Part shown: positions 8,644-17,110 of the stretch, in pieces
Position numbering within the stretch: position 1 is the stretch's first letter
Layout of the letters: the number at the start of each line of letters is the position of its first letter
NCBI GenBank assembly: GCA_900770525.1
Contig: CAAHDT010000010.1
Span: 1 to 64,000, forward strand
DNA from: Candidatus Gastranaerophilales bacterium
Lineage (GTDB): Bacteria; Cyanobacteriota; Vampirovibrionia; Gastranaerophilales; Gastranaerophilaceae
Direction: 5' to 3'
DNA length: 64,000 nucleotides
Notes under the pieces: model-generated
The model's input: only the letters and a program-made list of their open reading frames with translations
Databases searched by the model: none
What the model was told of the DNA's origin: nothing
Position numbers and translations under genes: made by a program

Positions 8644-9319
8644 ATATCAAATCACCAAACGAATAGAACGTTTTGCCCCGTTAGATACAGCCGAAAGTTG
8701 GGATTGTTCTGGGTGGATTGTTGAAACAGCTTCAAAAGAGATTAAGAAAATCATGCTTGCACTTACAATAACTGACTCTGTTTTTAAGCAGGCATGCGAG
8801 CAGGATTGCGACATGATAATTTCTCACCATCCGCTTTTCGAAGTTCCTTTAAAGTATAAAAACATCAATATGTATTGTGCGCATACAAATCTTGATATTG
8901 CAAACGGTGGGACAACTGATACCCTTATTAAAAATATTGGTTTCAATTCTCAAGAAATTGTTGCAGAGGGATTTTTAAGGCTGGTTGATACAAAGATTAC
9001 AGTTGATGAATTTGTAAAACGATTAAAACAAATTTCTCCCAATATGCGCTATGTTAATAATAAAAATATTAAAACTTTAGAAAAAATAGCTTTTTGCGCG
9101 GGAAGTGGTACCGAATTTATACAGGAAGCTTATAACCATGGAGCATACGCTCTTGTTACAGGAGATTTAAAGTTCCATACGGCTTTAGATAGCCCTATTG
9201 TTGTTTTTGATGTAGGTCATTTTGAGAGTGAAATTCAAGTTTTACGAGTTTTTGAAAATCTTATAAACGATGATTGTGAATTTGTTTATGCAAATGAACA
9301 TAGCCCATTTGTTTATTAA
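8636..9319 (+). CDS. Nif3-like dinuclear metal centre protein
   Basis: 227 residues, the short form of the NIF3/YqfO family without the inserted PII-like domain. Metal-binding motifs are ISHHPLF, AHTNLD, TGDLKFH and DVGHFESE. The family forms hexamers with two metal ions per subunit and has been annotated as GTP cyclohydrolase I type 2, but its true reaction is uncertain. The start overlaps coaBC by eight bases. Cytoplasmic; no regulatory signal of its own. Confidence 0.88.
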   Translation: MDKYQITKRIERFAPLDTAESWDCSGWIVETASKEIKKIMLALTITDSVFKQACEQDCDMIISHHPLFEVPLKYKNINMYCAHTNLDIANGGTTDTLIKNIGFNSQEIVAEGFLRLVDTKITVDEFVKRLKQISPNMRYVNNKNIKTLEKIAFCAGSGTEFIQEAYNHGAYALVTGDLKFHTALDSPIVVFDVGHFESEIQVLRVFENLINDDCEFVYANEHSPFVY

Positions 9320-9346
9320 GTTAAACATTTTGTATTTTGTCATCTA

Positions 9347-9355
9347 TGGTATAAT
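9347..9355 (+). promoter_or_regulatory. extended -10 promoter of mscS
   Basis: TGGTATAAT (TGn extended -10) lies 26 bases before the mscS ATG. No good -35 is seen at 17 bases. Confidence 0.5.
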
Positions 9356-9381
9356 TAAGAAAAATTTGAAAGGGATAATAT

Positions 9382-10245
9382 ATGTTAAGTGATTTTATCA
9401 GATATTTTCATAGAATAAGTGAAGTTTTAAAGGATATAAATTTTGGTTTTATTGTAGAAATAGCTATTAATTTAATTGTTCTTACAGTTATTTGCAAATT
9501 TTTAGACATTCTTGAAGCAAGATTAAAAAATAAAATTATTACGGCAAATAGCCACTCTCAAATGGCAAAAATAATCCCACCAATTAACAGAATATTAAAA
9601 TTTACGATATTTTTTGTAATATTAGCTTCGTTTTTACAAACTCACGGATATTCTGTATCATCCTTGATAGCAGGTTTCGGGATTACCGGTTTGGCGGTAG
9701 GTTTTGCGGCAAACGCAGCTCTTGCAAATATATTTGGAACTATTTCCATTGTTTCGGATAAATCCTTTCAAGTTGGGGATTATATAAAATTTGGAGAATA
9801 CGAGGGAACTGTTGAAGATATAAATATGCGCTCGACTAAAATTCGAACCCTTGACAATGCGCTTACCATTATTCCAAACAGCTCTGTTGCAAGTGGGGCA
9901 ATAATAAATGTTTCTGCAGCTCATAGAAAAAGAATTTTTGAAATCTTCGGTATCACGTATGATACAAGCAATGAAAAAATTGAACGCGCAATAGAAATTT
10001 TAGAAGAAATATTATCCGCACACGATGATATTTCCAAAGATTATATAGTAAACCTTGACAAATTTGATAACAGCTCTATTAATATAAGAGTTAATGCTTA
10101 TGCAAAAACAAAACTATTTCCAAAATATTTAAAAATCAAAGAACAATTTTTGTTAGAAGTTATAAAAAAATTCCGAGAAGAGGGTATAGAATTAGCGTTC
10201 CCATCTCAAACTATTTATCTTGCAGGTGATAATAATGAAAATTAA
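9382..10245 (+). CDS. MscS-family mechanosensitive channel
   Basis: 287 residues. Three hydrophobic segments lie at about 22-40, 70-90 and 95-115. The pore helix and following beta domain show GLAVGFAANAALANIFG and VGDYIKFGEYEGTVEDINMRSTKIRT, diagnostic of the MscS superfamily. It releases osmolytes on hypo-osmotic shock through the inner membrane. AAAGGG precedes the ATG by several bases. Its 3' end overlaps rlmH by 11 bases. Confidence 0.93.
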   Translation: MLSDFIRYFHRISEVLKDINFGFIVEIAINLIVLTVICKFLDILEARLKNKIITANSHSQMAKIIPPINRILKFTIFFVILASFLQTHGYSVSSLIAGFGITGLAVGFAANAALANIFGTISIVSDKSFQVGDYIKFGEYEGTVEDINMRSTKIRTLDNALTIIPNSSVASGAIINVSAAHRKRIFEIFGITYDTSNEKIERAIEILEEILSAHDDISKDYIVNLDKFDNSSINIRVNAYAKTKLFPKYLKIKEQFLLEVIKKFREEGIELAFPSQTIYLAGDNNEN

Positions 10246-10705
10246 AATTATAGCTCTTGGCAAAATTAAAGAAAAGTTTTTAAAAGAAGGTATTGATGAA
10301 TTTTCAAAACGACTCACTCCATATGTTCCGTTGGAGGTTATTGAGTTACAACCGATAGAAATTAAAGATGAAAATTTAACCTCACGAATTCTGGATGAAG
10401 AGGGCGATAAAATTTTAGCACATATCAAACCTCAATCATACGTTATAACAATGGAAATAAAAGGGAAACAATTGTCTTCCGAGGAATTTTCCGAGAAGTT
10501 GGAAACATTGATTAATGATGGTATTAGTGAGGTTATATTTGTTATAGGCTCTTCTTGTGGAATTTCTCCAAAAGTTTCAGCTAGAGCGAACTATAAAATG
10601 AGCATTTCAAAGATGACTTTTTTACATCAGTTTGCAAGACTTCTCCTCATTGAACAAATTTATAGAGCATTCAAAATAATGAGAAACGAAACTTATCATA
10701 AGTAA
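10235..10705 (+). CDS. rlmH: 23S rRNA (pseudouridine1915-N3)-methyltransferase
   Basis: 156 residues, the normal length of this SPOUT methyltransferase. Family motifs are MKIKIIALGKIKEK at the start, FVIGSSCG in the knot, and HQFARLLLIEQIYRAFKI followed by YHK at the end. The start at 10235 has AGGTGAT six bases upstream; an earlier GTG/TTG-type start is not needed. The FVIGSSCG segment is less conserved than the usual IGGADG, and the last motif reads NETYHK rather than GEPYHK. Convergent with ispE five bases away, with no terminator between. Confidence 0.92.
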   Translation: MKIKIIALGKIKEKFLKEGIDEFSKRLTPYVPLEVIELQPIEIKDENLTSRILDEEGDKILAHIKPQSYVITMEIKGKQLSSEEFSEKLETLINDGISEVIFVIGSSCGISPKVSARANYKMSISKMTFLHQFARLLLIEQIYRAFKIMRNETYHK

Positions 10706-10710
10706 GAACT

Positions 10711-11511
10711 TTAATCGACGACACAAACACCACTTGGAATACTTTCCAGACCATTTTTTACCCAGTATCCGTTTTCTTGCGCAAAATTTTCATCAACAAG
10801 ATAATAAGTTGAGCCGGAGCCTGACATTACAGAATTTGGGTATCGTTCTTTTATGTGTTGTAATTGTGTATAATCGTTAATTACTCCCCACTCCAAGTCA
10901 TTTACAAAATTTTCTCGCCCTGTATCTTTTGCATAATTTCGCTCTGAAAATCTTGTATAAGCTTCTTTGGCACTTATACCTAAATCTAGTGGCTTAATTA
11001 AGGACACATTGAACTTTTCAAATTTCATAGGAGTTAAAACCTCACCACGCCCGCTCGTCATTTGCTTTCCGCCCTCCAAGCAGAAATTAAGGTCAGAACC
11101 GAGTTGAGCAGCAAGTGAATGTATTTCCGGTTTTGATAGCGGGTTATTCAACAAGTGGTTTAATCCGAACAACATGCCGGCAGCATTTGTACTACCACCG
11201 GCAAGTCCAGCTGATACTGGAATACTTTTGTCAATATAAACTTCTACGCTGTAGTTGGTGTTTTGGTAATTGTCAAAAAATAATTTTGCAGCTTTATATA
11301 CCAAATTTTTTTCGTTATAAGGAATTTCATTACTATTACCAGCAAGAGATATATTTAAAGGATCTGCCTTTTCAAGCTTAATACTTAAATAATCGTACAA
11401 ACTTATTGTTTGCATAATACTTTCAATATTATGAAATCCGTCAGGGCGTTTACCTGTTACTTTTAGGGTTAAATTTATTTTTGCCGGACATTGAATTTTT
11501 ATTTGGCGCAT
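10711..11511 (-). CDS. ispE: 4-diphosphocytidyl-2-C-methyl-D-erythritol kinase
   Basis: 266 residues. A GHMP kinase of the non-mevalonate (MEP) isoprenoid pathway, phosphorylating CDP-methylerythritol. PAKINL at 9-14 holds the catalytic Lys, the ATP loop PVSAGLAGGSTNAAG lies at 98-112, and LGSDLNFCLEGG holds the catalytic Asp. The start overlaps the end of rsmA by 13 bases, so rsmA-ispE is an operon. dxr of the same pathway lies at 37-38 kb. Confidence 0.95.
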   Translation of the reverse strand: MRQIKIQCPAKINLTLKVTGKRPDGFHNIESIMQTISLYDYLSIKLEKADPLNISLAGNSNEIPYNEKNLVYKAAKLFFDNYQNTNYSVEVYIDKSIPVSAGLAGGSTNAAGMLFGLNHLLNNPLSKPEIHSLAAQLGSDLNFCLEGGKQMTSGRGEVLTPMKFEKFNVSLIKPLDLGISAKEAYTRFSERNYAKDTGRENFVNDLEWGVINDYTQLQHIKERYPNSVMSGSGSTYYLVDENFAQENGYWVKNGLESIPSGVCVVD

Positions 11512-12341
11512 TTTAGTAGCCCTTCTGACAATTTCCCAAACATTTCAAGAGAAAGTTTTTCGCCTCTGATATTTTCATCCAATCCAAGCTCACTCATTAC
11601 TTTTTGGATATTTTCCTTCGAAAAACCACCACTCAGCAAACAGTTTTTAAGATTTTTACGACGTTGTGAAAATGCAGCTTTAACTGTTCTTCTAAAGTGT
11701 GTGTAATCGCTAAGTTCTAGTAGTGGAGTTTTTCTTACCTTTAAACTTACCAAAGCCGAATTAACTTTAGGAGCCGGAAAGAACGAACGTCTGCCGACTA
11801 ATTCTTTTATTTCAACTTCTGCCCAAAATTGAGATAATAATGTTAACAATCCGTATTGTTTTGACGGAGAATTTTCATTTGCAACCATTCTTCTTGCGAC
11901 TTCTTCTTGAACCATCAGTAAGATATCAGTTATTTTTTCTCTGTTTTTATTATGCAAATCGTCTATTTCACCGAGTAAGTGTGCGATAATCGGGCTTGTG
12001 ATATAGTATGGAATATTGGCAACTACCTTGATTTTTTCATCACATAATTCAGATAAATCTGTTTTTAGAATATCCTTATGGATAATTGTTAAATTAGGCG
12101 CATCAAGTTTTTTTAATTCATGTATTGCTTCTTCATCCAGTTCAATTGCGATAACTTTTTTAGCATGTTTTACTAATTGTTCTGTAACAAAACCAACTCC
12201 GGGACCAATTTCTACAACTGTGTCTGTTGGTTGAATATCCGCATAATCAATAATATTCCTAATTACTTCCTCATTAATAAGAAAGTTTTGTCCTAATCTC
12301 TTTTTAGTTTTAAAATATTTAGCTCGTTCAAAATAGTTCAT
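11499..12341 (-). CDS. rsmA: 16S rRNA dimethyladenosine transferase (KsgA)
   Basis: 280 residues, full length. It dimethylates A1518 and A1519 of 16S rRNA. SAM-binding motif VVEIGPGVGFVTEQL lies near 42-56, and the catalytic NIPYYITSP (N-x-P-Y type) near 110. RLGQNFLI at the start is typical of the family. TATAAT at 12354-12349 lies seven bases before the ATG, so the mRNA would be leaderless or nearly so; AGGTAAG directly adjoining the ATG is too close to act as a normal ribosome site. Confidence 0.95.
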   Translation of the reverse strand: MNYFERAKYFKTKKRLGQNFLINEEVIRNIIDYADIQPTDTVVEIGPGVGFVTEQLVKHAKKVIAIELDEEAIHELKKLDAPNLTIIHKDILKTDLSELCDEKIKVVANIPYYITSPIIAHLLGEIDDLHNKNREKITDILLMVQEEVARRMVANENSPSKQYGLLTLLSQFWAEVEIKELVGRRSFFPAPKVNSALVSLKVRKTPLLELSDYTHFRRTVKAAFSQRRKNLKNCLLSGGFSKENIQKVMSELGLDENIRGEKLSLEMFGKLSEGLLKCAK

Positions 12342-12408
12342 CTTACCTATTATAATACCACAACCAGACTAATATTATTATTAAAATTTTTCTGATATTT
12401 TCAATTAG

Positions 12409-12417
12409 TGTTATAAT
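12409..12417 (+). promoter_or_regulatory. extended -10 promoter of the glutamate-cysteine ligase gene
   Basis: TGTTATAAT, a TGn extended -10, lies 18 bases before the TTG start and leaves room for the ACGGAGG ribosome site. Confidence 0.5.
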
Positions 12418-12435
12418 TAATCTACGGAGGTTCTC

Positions 12436-13761
12436 TTGAGTATTACAAAAACAGAAAAACGCCTTGAGTTTCAAGATATTCGCGAAATTTATACAGCAGG
12501 ATGCAAAACGAAATCTGATTTTAAAATCGGGTTAGAATATGAACGTCTACCAATAAAATCTCAAACCGGTTTGGCGACAGATTATTATTCTGAATATGGC
12601 ATTTGTAATTTGTTACGAACTTTTGCCAAACGCGAAAATTGGGATTATATTACCGATTCATACAATATAATCGGACTTAAGCAAGGTCATGACACTATTA
12701 CCTTAGAACCCGGCTGCCAGCTTGAATTTAGTTTAGAACCGCAAAAAAGTGTTCAAGATATAGAAAAAAAAGTAATTAATCTAAACAAGCTCTTGTCACC
12801 CGTATTAAAACAAATGGATATAAGCTTATTAAACTATGGAGTTTCTCCTTTATCAACTCACAAGAATATTGGTTTAATCCCTAAAAAAAGATACGAAATT
12901 ATGGCGAAATACCTTTGGGGAATCTTATCTGATGTTATGATGAGAGAAACTGCCGGAATTCAGGGAACTTTTGATTTTACAGATGAAGAAGATGCAATGA
13001 GAAAGCTCAAAATTGCGAACAAATTATCCCCTTTTATAACGGCAATGTTTGCAAATTCTCCTATTCGAGGTGGAGTTGATACCGGATATAAATCTTTCAG
13101 AGCTTTGAGTTGGCTAAATACGGATAATGACCGTTGCGGTTTTTGTAATAAGCTTCAAGACGATTATTCTTTTGATGAGTATATAAATTATGTCTTGGAA
13201 ACTCCTATGATTTTTATTAACAGAGAAAACGGTGCCGTAAAAATTAATGGAAAGATTAATTTTAAGGAGTTTATGCTAAGTGGTTTTGAGGGTTATGAAG
13301 CGACTTTGGATGATTATTTGCTACAGGCAAATTTGTGTTTTCCTGAAGTAAGGCTCAGAAACTTTGTTGAAATCAGGAACCATGATTGTGGTGGGGGAAA
13401 TACACCATATGCAATTCTTGCAATATACAAAGGAATTTTATCTAACCCGAATGCAATGGATGAAATAGAAGAACTGTTTGAGGGGGCAAAATATTCAGAC
13501 TTCTCTGAACTTAGGTACAATGTTCCGAAATCTGCTCTATGCGCTAAGTTTAAAAATCATTTTGTTAAAGATTACGCGAAAGAAATTCTTTATATTGCTG
13601 AAAAATCACTTATTGAATTAAATTGTGGTGACGAAAATTATTTAGACGAAATCAAAGAATACACATTGAGTGGTTTGACTCCTGCTGATATTATTATAAA
13701 AAATTGGTATGGTTTGTGGCATAAAGATATTAAAAAGCTGTTGGCTTTTGTGTCTAAGTAG
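12436..13761 (+). CDS. glutamate-cysteine ligase family protein (GCS2/plant-type)
   Basis: 441 residues from TTG at 12436, with ACGGAGG at 12424-12430. The plant/cyanobacterial/proteobacterial type glutamate-cysteine ligase fold shows in FKIGLEYERLP, DTITLEPGCQLEFSLEP and VRLRNFVEIRNHDCG. The family makes gamma-glutamylcysteine, the first step of glutathione synthesis, using ATP. No glutathione synthetase is in the window, so the final product is uncertain. It is followed by a strong terminator shared with ilvE. Confidence 0.85.
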   Translation: MSITKTEKRLEFQDIREIYTAGCKTKSDFKIGLEYERLPIKSQTGLATDYYSEYGICNLLRTFAKRENWDYITDSYNIIGLKQGHDTITLEPGCQLEFSLEPQKSVQDIEKKVINLNKLLSPVLKQMDISLLNYGVSPLSTHKNIGLIPKKRYEIMAKYLWGILSDVMMRETAGIQGTFDFTDEEDAMRKLKIANKLSPFITAMFANSPIRGGVDTGYKSFRALSWLNTDNDRCGFCNKLQDDYSFDEYINYVLETPMIFINRENGAVKINGKINFKEFMLSGFEGYEATLDDYLLQANLCFPEVRLRNFVEIRNHDCGGGNTPYAILAIYKGILSNPNAMDEIEELFEGAKYSDFSELRYNVPKSALCAKFKNHFVKDYAKEILYIAEKSLIELNCGDENYLDEIKEYTLSGLTPADIIIKNWYGLWHKDIKKLLAFVSK

Positions 13762-13782
13762 AATTATTTATTTTTGAAAAAC

Positions 13783-13814
13783 AAAAATCCATGTCTTTTT
13801 AGGCATGGATTTTT
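13783..13814. terminator. bidirectional terminator
   Basis: An 11-base stem (AAAAATCCATG with CATGGATTTTT), with A and T tracts giving U-runs on either strand. It lies between two convergent genes. Confidence 0.85.
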
Positions 13815-13836
13815 ATCTAAATATTTAATTTATAGT

Positions 13837-14862
13837 TTAATAAACTACTCTCACCCAACCTTCAGGTCCTTTGATTTCTCCAAATTGAATTCCGGTAAGT
13901 GTTTCGTATAACTTTTTCGAAACAGGTCCCATTCCGTGTTGAGAGTTTTCAAAAACAATTTCTTTACCGTGGTCGTTTATTTTACCTACAGGGGAAATTA
14001 CGGCTGCGGTTCCGCATAATCCGCATTCTACAAAGTCGCCAAGTTCTTTTAAGTAGACTTCTCTTTCTTCTGTTTCAAATCCAAGTTCTTTTGCTAACAC
14101 CATCAAAGAACGTCTTGTAATTGATGGCAAAATACTATCTGACTTTGGAGTTACAACTTTGTTGTCTTTTGTTACAAAGAAGAAGTTTGCCCCGCCTGTT
14201 TCTTCAACTTTTGTTCTTGTTTGCGGGTCAAGGTAAAGGTTCTCGTTGAAACCTTCTTCATGAGCTTTAACAATAGGGTACAAGCTCATTGCATAGTTTA
14301 GTCCGGCTTTAATATGTCCTGTTCCATGAGGAGCAGAGCGGTCATAATCGCTAACTTTAAGAACAAGCGAACCGGCTTGCCCGTCTTTAAAATATGGTCC
14401 TACCGGTGTTGCAAAAATTCTAAATTGATATTCTGTAGCCGGTTTTACCCCGATTACAGCACCAGTTGCAAACAATACCGGTCTTAAATATAGAGCTGCT
14501 CCGGTTCCATATGGCGGAACATATTCAAGGTTAGCTGCAACAACTTTTTCAACAGCATCAATAAATCTATCTTCCGGAAATACGGGAATTTCCAATCTTC
14601 TTGCGGAATCAGCCATTCTTTTAGCATTCATATCCGGTCTAAAAACTACTACGTGACCGTCTTTTGTTGTATATGCTTTCATTCCTTCAAAGCATGTTTG
14701 ACAGTAATGAATAACTCCTGCACTTTCGCTAATTACTACATTTGCATCTTCTGTTATACAACCGTCATCCCATTTGCCGTCTTTAAAATTTGATACATAA
14801 CGCTTTTCTGTTTTGTAATATCCAAAGCCTAAGTTTTTCCAATCAATATTTTTCTTTTCCAT
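13837..14862 (-). CDS. ilvE: branched-chain amino acid aminotransferase
   Basis: 341 residues from ATG at 14862 (start MEKKNIDWKN); an ATG 27 bases upstream is less likely because family alignments begin here and GAAAGAG lies upstream. Fold-type-IV PLP aminotransferase, interconverting Leu/Ile/Val and their keto acids. GTGHIKAGLNYA carries the PLP lysine and EETGGANFFFV the cofactor-phosphate region. Length and motifs match the BCAT II-like subgroup. Single gene. Confidence 0.93.
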   Translation of the reverse strand: MEKKNIDWKNLGFGYYKTEKRYVSNFKDGKWDDGCITEDANVVISESAGVIHYCQTCFEGMKAYTTKDGHVVVFRPDMNAKRMADSARRLEIPVFPEDRFIDAVEKVVAANLEYVPPYGTGAALYLRPVLFATGAVIGVKPATEYQFRIFATPVGPYFKDGQAGSLVLKVSDYDRSAPHGTGHIKAGLNYAMSLYPIVKAHEEGFNENLYLDPQTRTKVEETGGANFFFVTKDNKVVTPKSDSILPSITRRSLMVLAKELGFETEEREVYLKELGDFVECGLCGTAAVISPVGKINDHGKEIVFENSQHGMGPVSKKLYETLTGIQFGEIKGPEGWVRVVY

Positions 14863-14947
14863 GTTAACCCACTCTTTCTTCATTCTCATGGTAGAAAATT
14901 TAAGTTAAAAAGTCAATAGAAGCAATAAAAAAAACTTGAAATTACTA

Positions 14948-15688
14948 TTATTTAACTTTAAATGGATAGTTTTTCGGAATTTTCCAGTTGTTATATTGAA
15001 TAAGTGCGGTACAATAAGCTTTGATTTTTCCGTCTTTGCGACAACCATATTGTCCTGAGGTTAGAGCATCCTCTGACATTTCTGTTAGTGCAAACTTATA
15101 CGGTTCAAATTCAGGTTTACAGTATCGTTGATCTGCTTTGTTTCTGCAATGAACATTAGAAAAACTAAATGAAAAAAAAGTTATACCATTTCCTTTTCTC
15201 TCTGCTAAATTTCCATTTTCGTCCATTGAACCGAGGTCACTTTGCGTAAAGTTTTTTGCATTCGGATAAAAGAAATAATCATACCCTTTTTTGCTTATCA
15301 ACACGGAACCGTCTTCAAAATACATAGCAATGTTATAACCTGCAAAATTATTGAACTCTTCTATTTTAATTGTTTTTACATAAGGAAGAATATATTTTTT
15401 GTACCAAGCTTGACAGCTAATTTCGCCACTTATATCATCGTCACTTCCTTTACATTGAGAATCCCAGTGCTCTCTTGGACCGTTATCAAGCTCTGACATC
15501 AAAATTGCCTGTTTCATAACTGAATATATTTTTTGTAGTTTGGTTTCAACTTCTTTGTTTTTATTTGTTTGGATAAGAGTTGGCAATGTTAGAGCTGCTA
15601 CTACCCCAATTATCCCAAGTGTTATTAAAACTTCAGCAAGAGTAAAAGCAGATTTTCTTGTCTGTTTCCCTTTAAACGATATATTCAC
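14948..15688 (-). CDS. type IV prepilin-like protein
   Basis: 246 residues from GTG at 15688, with AAGGAG eight bases upstream. N-terminus MNISFKGKQTRKS then AFTLAEVLITLG and a hydrophobic helix: the class III signal cleaved and methylated by prepilin peptidase. The residue before the Phe is Ala, not the usual Gly. The exported domain has about eight Cys and ends AYCTALIQYNNWKIPKNYP, close to the end of the prepilin-like protein at 56.8 kb, so the two are paralogues. It may be a minor pilin or pseudopilin. It is divergent from an XRE regulator gene. Confidence 0.85.
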   Translation of the reverse strand: MNISFKGKQTRKSAFTLAEVLITLGIIGVVAALTLPTLIQTNKNKEVETKLQKIYSVMKQAILMSELDNGPREHWDSQCKGSDDDISGEISCQAWYKKYILPYVKTIKIEEFNNFAGYNIAMYFEDGSVLISKKGYDYFFYPNAKNFTQSDLGSMDENGNLAERKGNGITFFSFSFSNVHCRNKADQRYCKPEFEPYKFALTEMSEDALTSGQYGCRKDGKIKAYCTALIQYNNWKIPKNYPFKVK

Positions 15689-15825
15689 CTCGTGCGCTCC
15701 TTTTTGTCATAAAATAACTTACTATATTAATATTATAACGTCAAAAGTGATTTTTAGCAATATATTAACTTACAAGTATATTAAATTTTTGTATAAAACT
15801 GGTAAACTTAATACTTGGAGCTGGT
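15689..15825. promoter_or_regulatory. divergent promoter region of prepilin and XRE genes
   Basis: On the minus strand TTGCTA, a 17-base spacer and TATAAT face the prepilin gene. The region holds two related AACTTAC...TATATTAA blocks (near 15716 and 15768), possible operators. A GGAG ribosome site precedes the XRE gene. Confidence 0.4.
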
Positions 15826-16140
15826 ATGAATAAAAAATTACTTGGAAAAAGATTTAGAGAAATACGAAAAGAGTTAGGATACACTCAAGAGCAATTTGCG
15901 GAAATTGCCGGAATTGAACCACAATCTATCAGCAAAATTGAGTCCGGCAAAAATTTTCCGCTTCTTTCTAATCTGGAAAAGATTGCAGATAGGCTAGGAA
16001 TAGATTTATCAGAATTTTTTATTTATTCGCATAAAAAAGAACAATCTGAATTAAAACAAATATTGGTTTCGACTTTTGATGAATTATCAAATGAAGATAA
16101 AGAAAAAGCTGTCAGAATTATGCTTGCATTAAAATTATAA
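15826..16140 (+). CDS. XRE-family helix-turn-helix regulator
   Basis: 104 residues. The N-terminal ~65 residues form a Cro/CI-type HTH: RFREIRKELGYTQEQFAEIAGI then SISKIESGKNFP and LEKIADRLGIDLSEFF. A short charged C-terminal tail follows (no sensor domain). CTTGGAGCTGGT precedes the ATG. It is divergent from the prepilin gene and may regulate it or itself. Its stop abuts, base to base, the stop of the next minus-strand gene. Confidence 0.88.
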   Translation: MNKKLLGKRFREIRKELGYTQEQFAEIAGIEPQSISKIESGKNFPLLSNLEKIADRLGIDLSEFFIYSHKKEQSELKQILVSTFDELSNEDKEKAVRIMLALKL

Positions 16141-16359
16141 TTATTTGTCTAAGGTAAAGGACAATCCGTCATCATCAAAAATTGTCTTGTAACCAATGTT
16201 TTCCATAAACTCTGTGATGAATTTTTGTAGATTTTTATTAGTTTTTTCCAATGTAAAATATTGACCGCCACAAGCATCATGAAAATGAACTTTTTCATTA
16301 AATTCTTGTTTGACTGCTTCTTTTAGTTTTAAAACTTCTGCAAAACTTATAATTACCAT
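16141..16359 (-). CDS. small protein with HDACGGQYF motif (possible RDAC-family)
   Basis: 72 residues from ATG at 16359. TATAAT at 16371-16366 lies six bases before this ATG, with no ribosome site, so it is probably leaderless. The segment FHDACGGQYFTLE resembles small gut-bacterial proteins named for an RDAC motif (recalled, not checked); their function is unknown. No signal peptide. It abuts the XRE gene tail to tail. Confidence 0.55.
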   Translation of the reverse strand: MVIISFAEVLKLKEAVKQEFNEKVHFHDACGGQYFTLEKTNKNLQKFITEFMENIGYKTIFDDDGLSFTLDK

Positions 16360-16392
16360 TCCATTATTATATAACAAAAAATATTTTGGTTT

Positions 16393-17052
16393 CTAATAAA
16401 CATAAGTATCCAACGGTATTGGTACAAGTCGACTGTAGAATTTGTATTCGTTAAATGATTTTGGTAAATTATTCCAATAGCGATAAATTGTTAATCCTCT
16501 ATCCATTAAGTTTTTCGCTGTTGTGTCTGCTATTTCTATTGTTGGGGCTAAATACGGGTAACAAAACGGTACACAATCAGCCTCGACATCAAAAGTTAAT
16601 TCGTTATCCGTGAAAATTTTATCGTATTCTTTAAAATATTCAAGCCTTTTGCAGTTTTTAGGTGGTAACATTTGTTCACCTGCTCCAAACCATATCTGGG
16701 CTCCGCTTTCGGCAGGTAAAAACTTTTTTGCAGAATTAAAACTTGCAAAACCTCTAGGTTTTGCGTAATAAGCGTGCGCATTATCAACAATTAGTCTATC
16801 GTATGTTTTGACAAGTTTGTCAATGTTTTTATCACAAATTCCAAAGTAATTGGGATAAAGAATAAAAGAATTTTTGGGAAAAGTTTGAATTGGGAAGAAA
16901 TTGTCGTCAATGTGGTAGAATATAGGTTTACAGCCAACTTCAAAAACAGAATGCCTCATAACGTCACAAAGATAATAAGGTATATAAATTTCCCTTATGT
17001 GATATTTTTTTATAATATATTTTAATGCATCTCTTGCAAATCTGAAATCCAT
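16393..17052 (-). CDS. DegT/DnrJ/EryC1-like PLP-fold protein, short
   Basis: 219 residues, against about 350-400 for full DegT-type sugar aminotransferases. REIYIPYYLCDV, DNAHAYYAKPRGFASFNSAKKFLP and the SGAQIWFG stretch match the cofactor half of the family; the Lys in SFNSAKKF is the candidate PLP lysine. The usual C-terminal domain is much reduced, so activity is uncertain. The ATG lies only ten bases after the T-run of the preceding terminator, with no ribosome site, so expression may depend on read-through from the ABC gene upstream. Confidence 0.6.
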   Translation of the reverse strand: MDFRFARDALKYIIKKYHIREIYIPYYLCDVMRHSVFEVGCKPIFYHIDDNFFPIQTFPKNSFILYPNYFGICDKNIDKLVKTYDRLIVDNAHAYYAKPRGFASFNSAKKFLPAESGAQIWFGAGEQMLPPKNCKRLEYFKEYDKIFTDNELTFDVEADCVPFCYPYLAPTIEIADTTAKNLMDRGLTIYRYWNNLPKSFNEYKFYSRLVPIPLDTYVY

Positions 17053-17062
17053 ATTCTCGAGT

Positions 17063-17095
17063 AAAAAAAAGAGCCGAACATTTGATATCCAGCTC
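17063..17095 (-). terminator. terminator after the ABC exporter gene
   Basis: Minus-strand hairpin (GAGCTG with CGGCTC, one G-U pair, 13-base loop) followed by eight T. It sits just before the DegT-like gene. Confidence 0.65.
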
Positions 17096-17110
17096 TCTTA
17101 TCTTTCTTTT

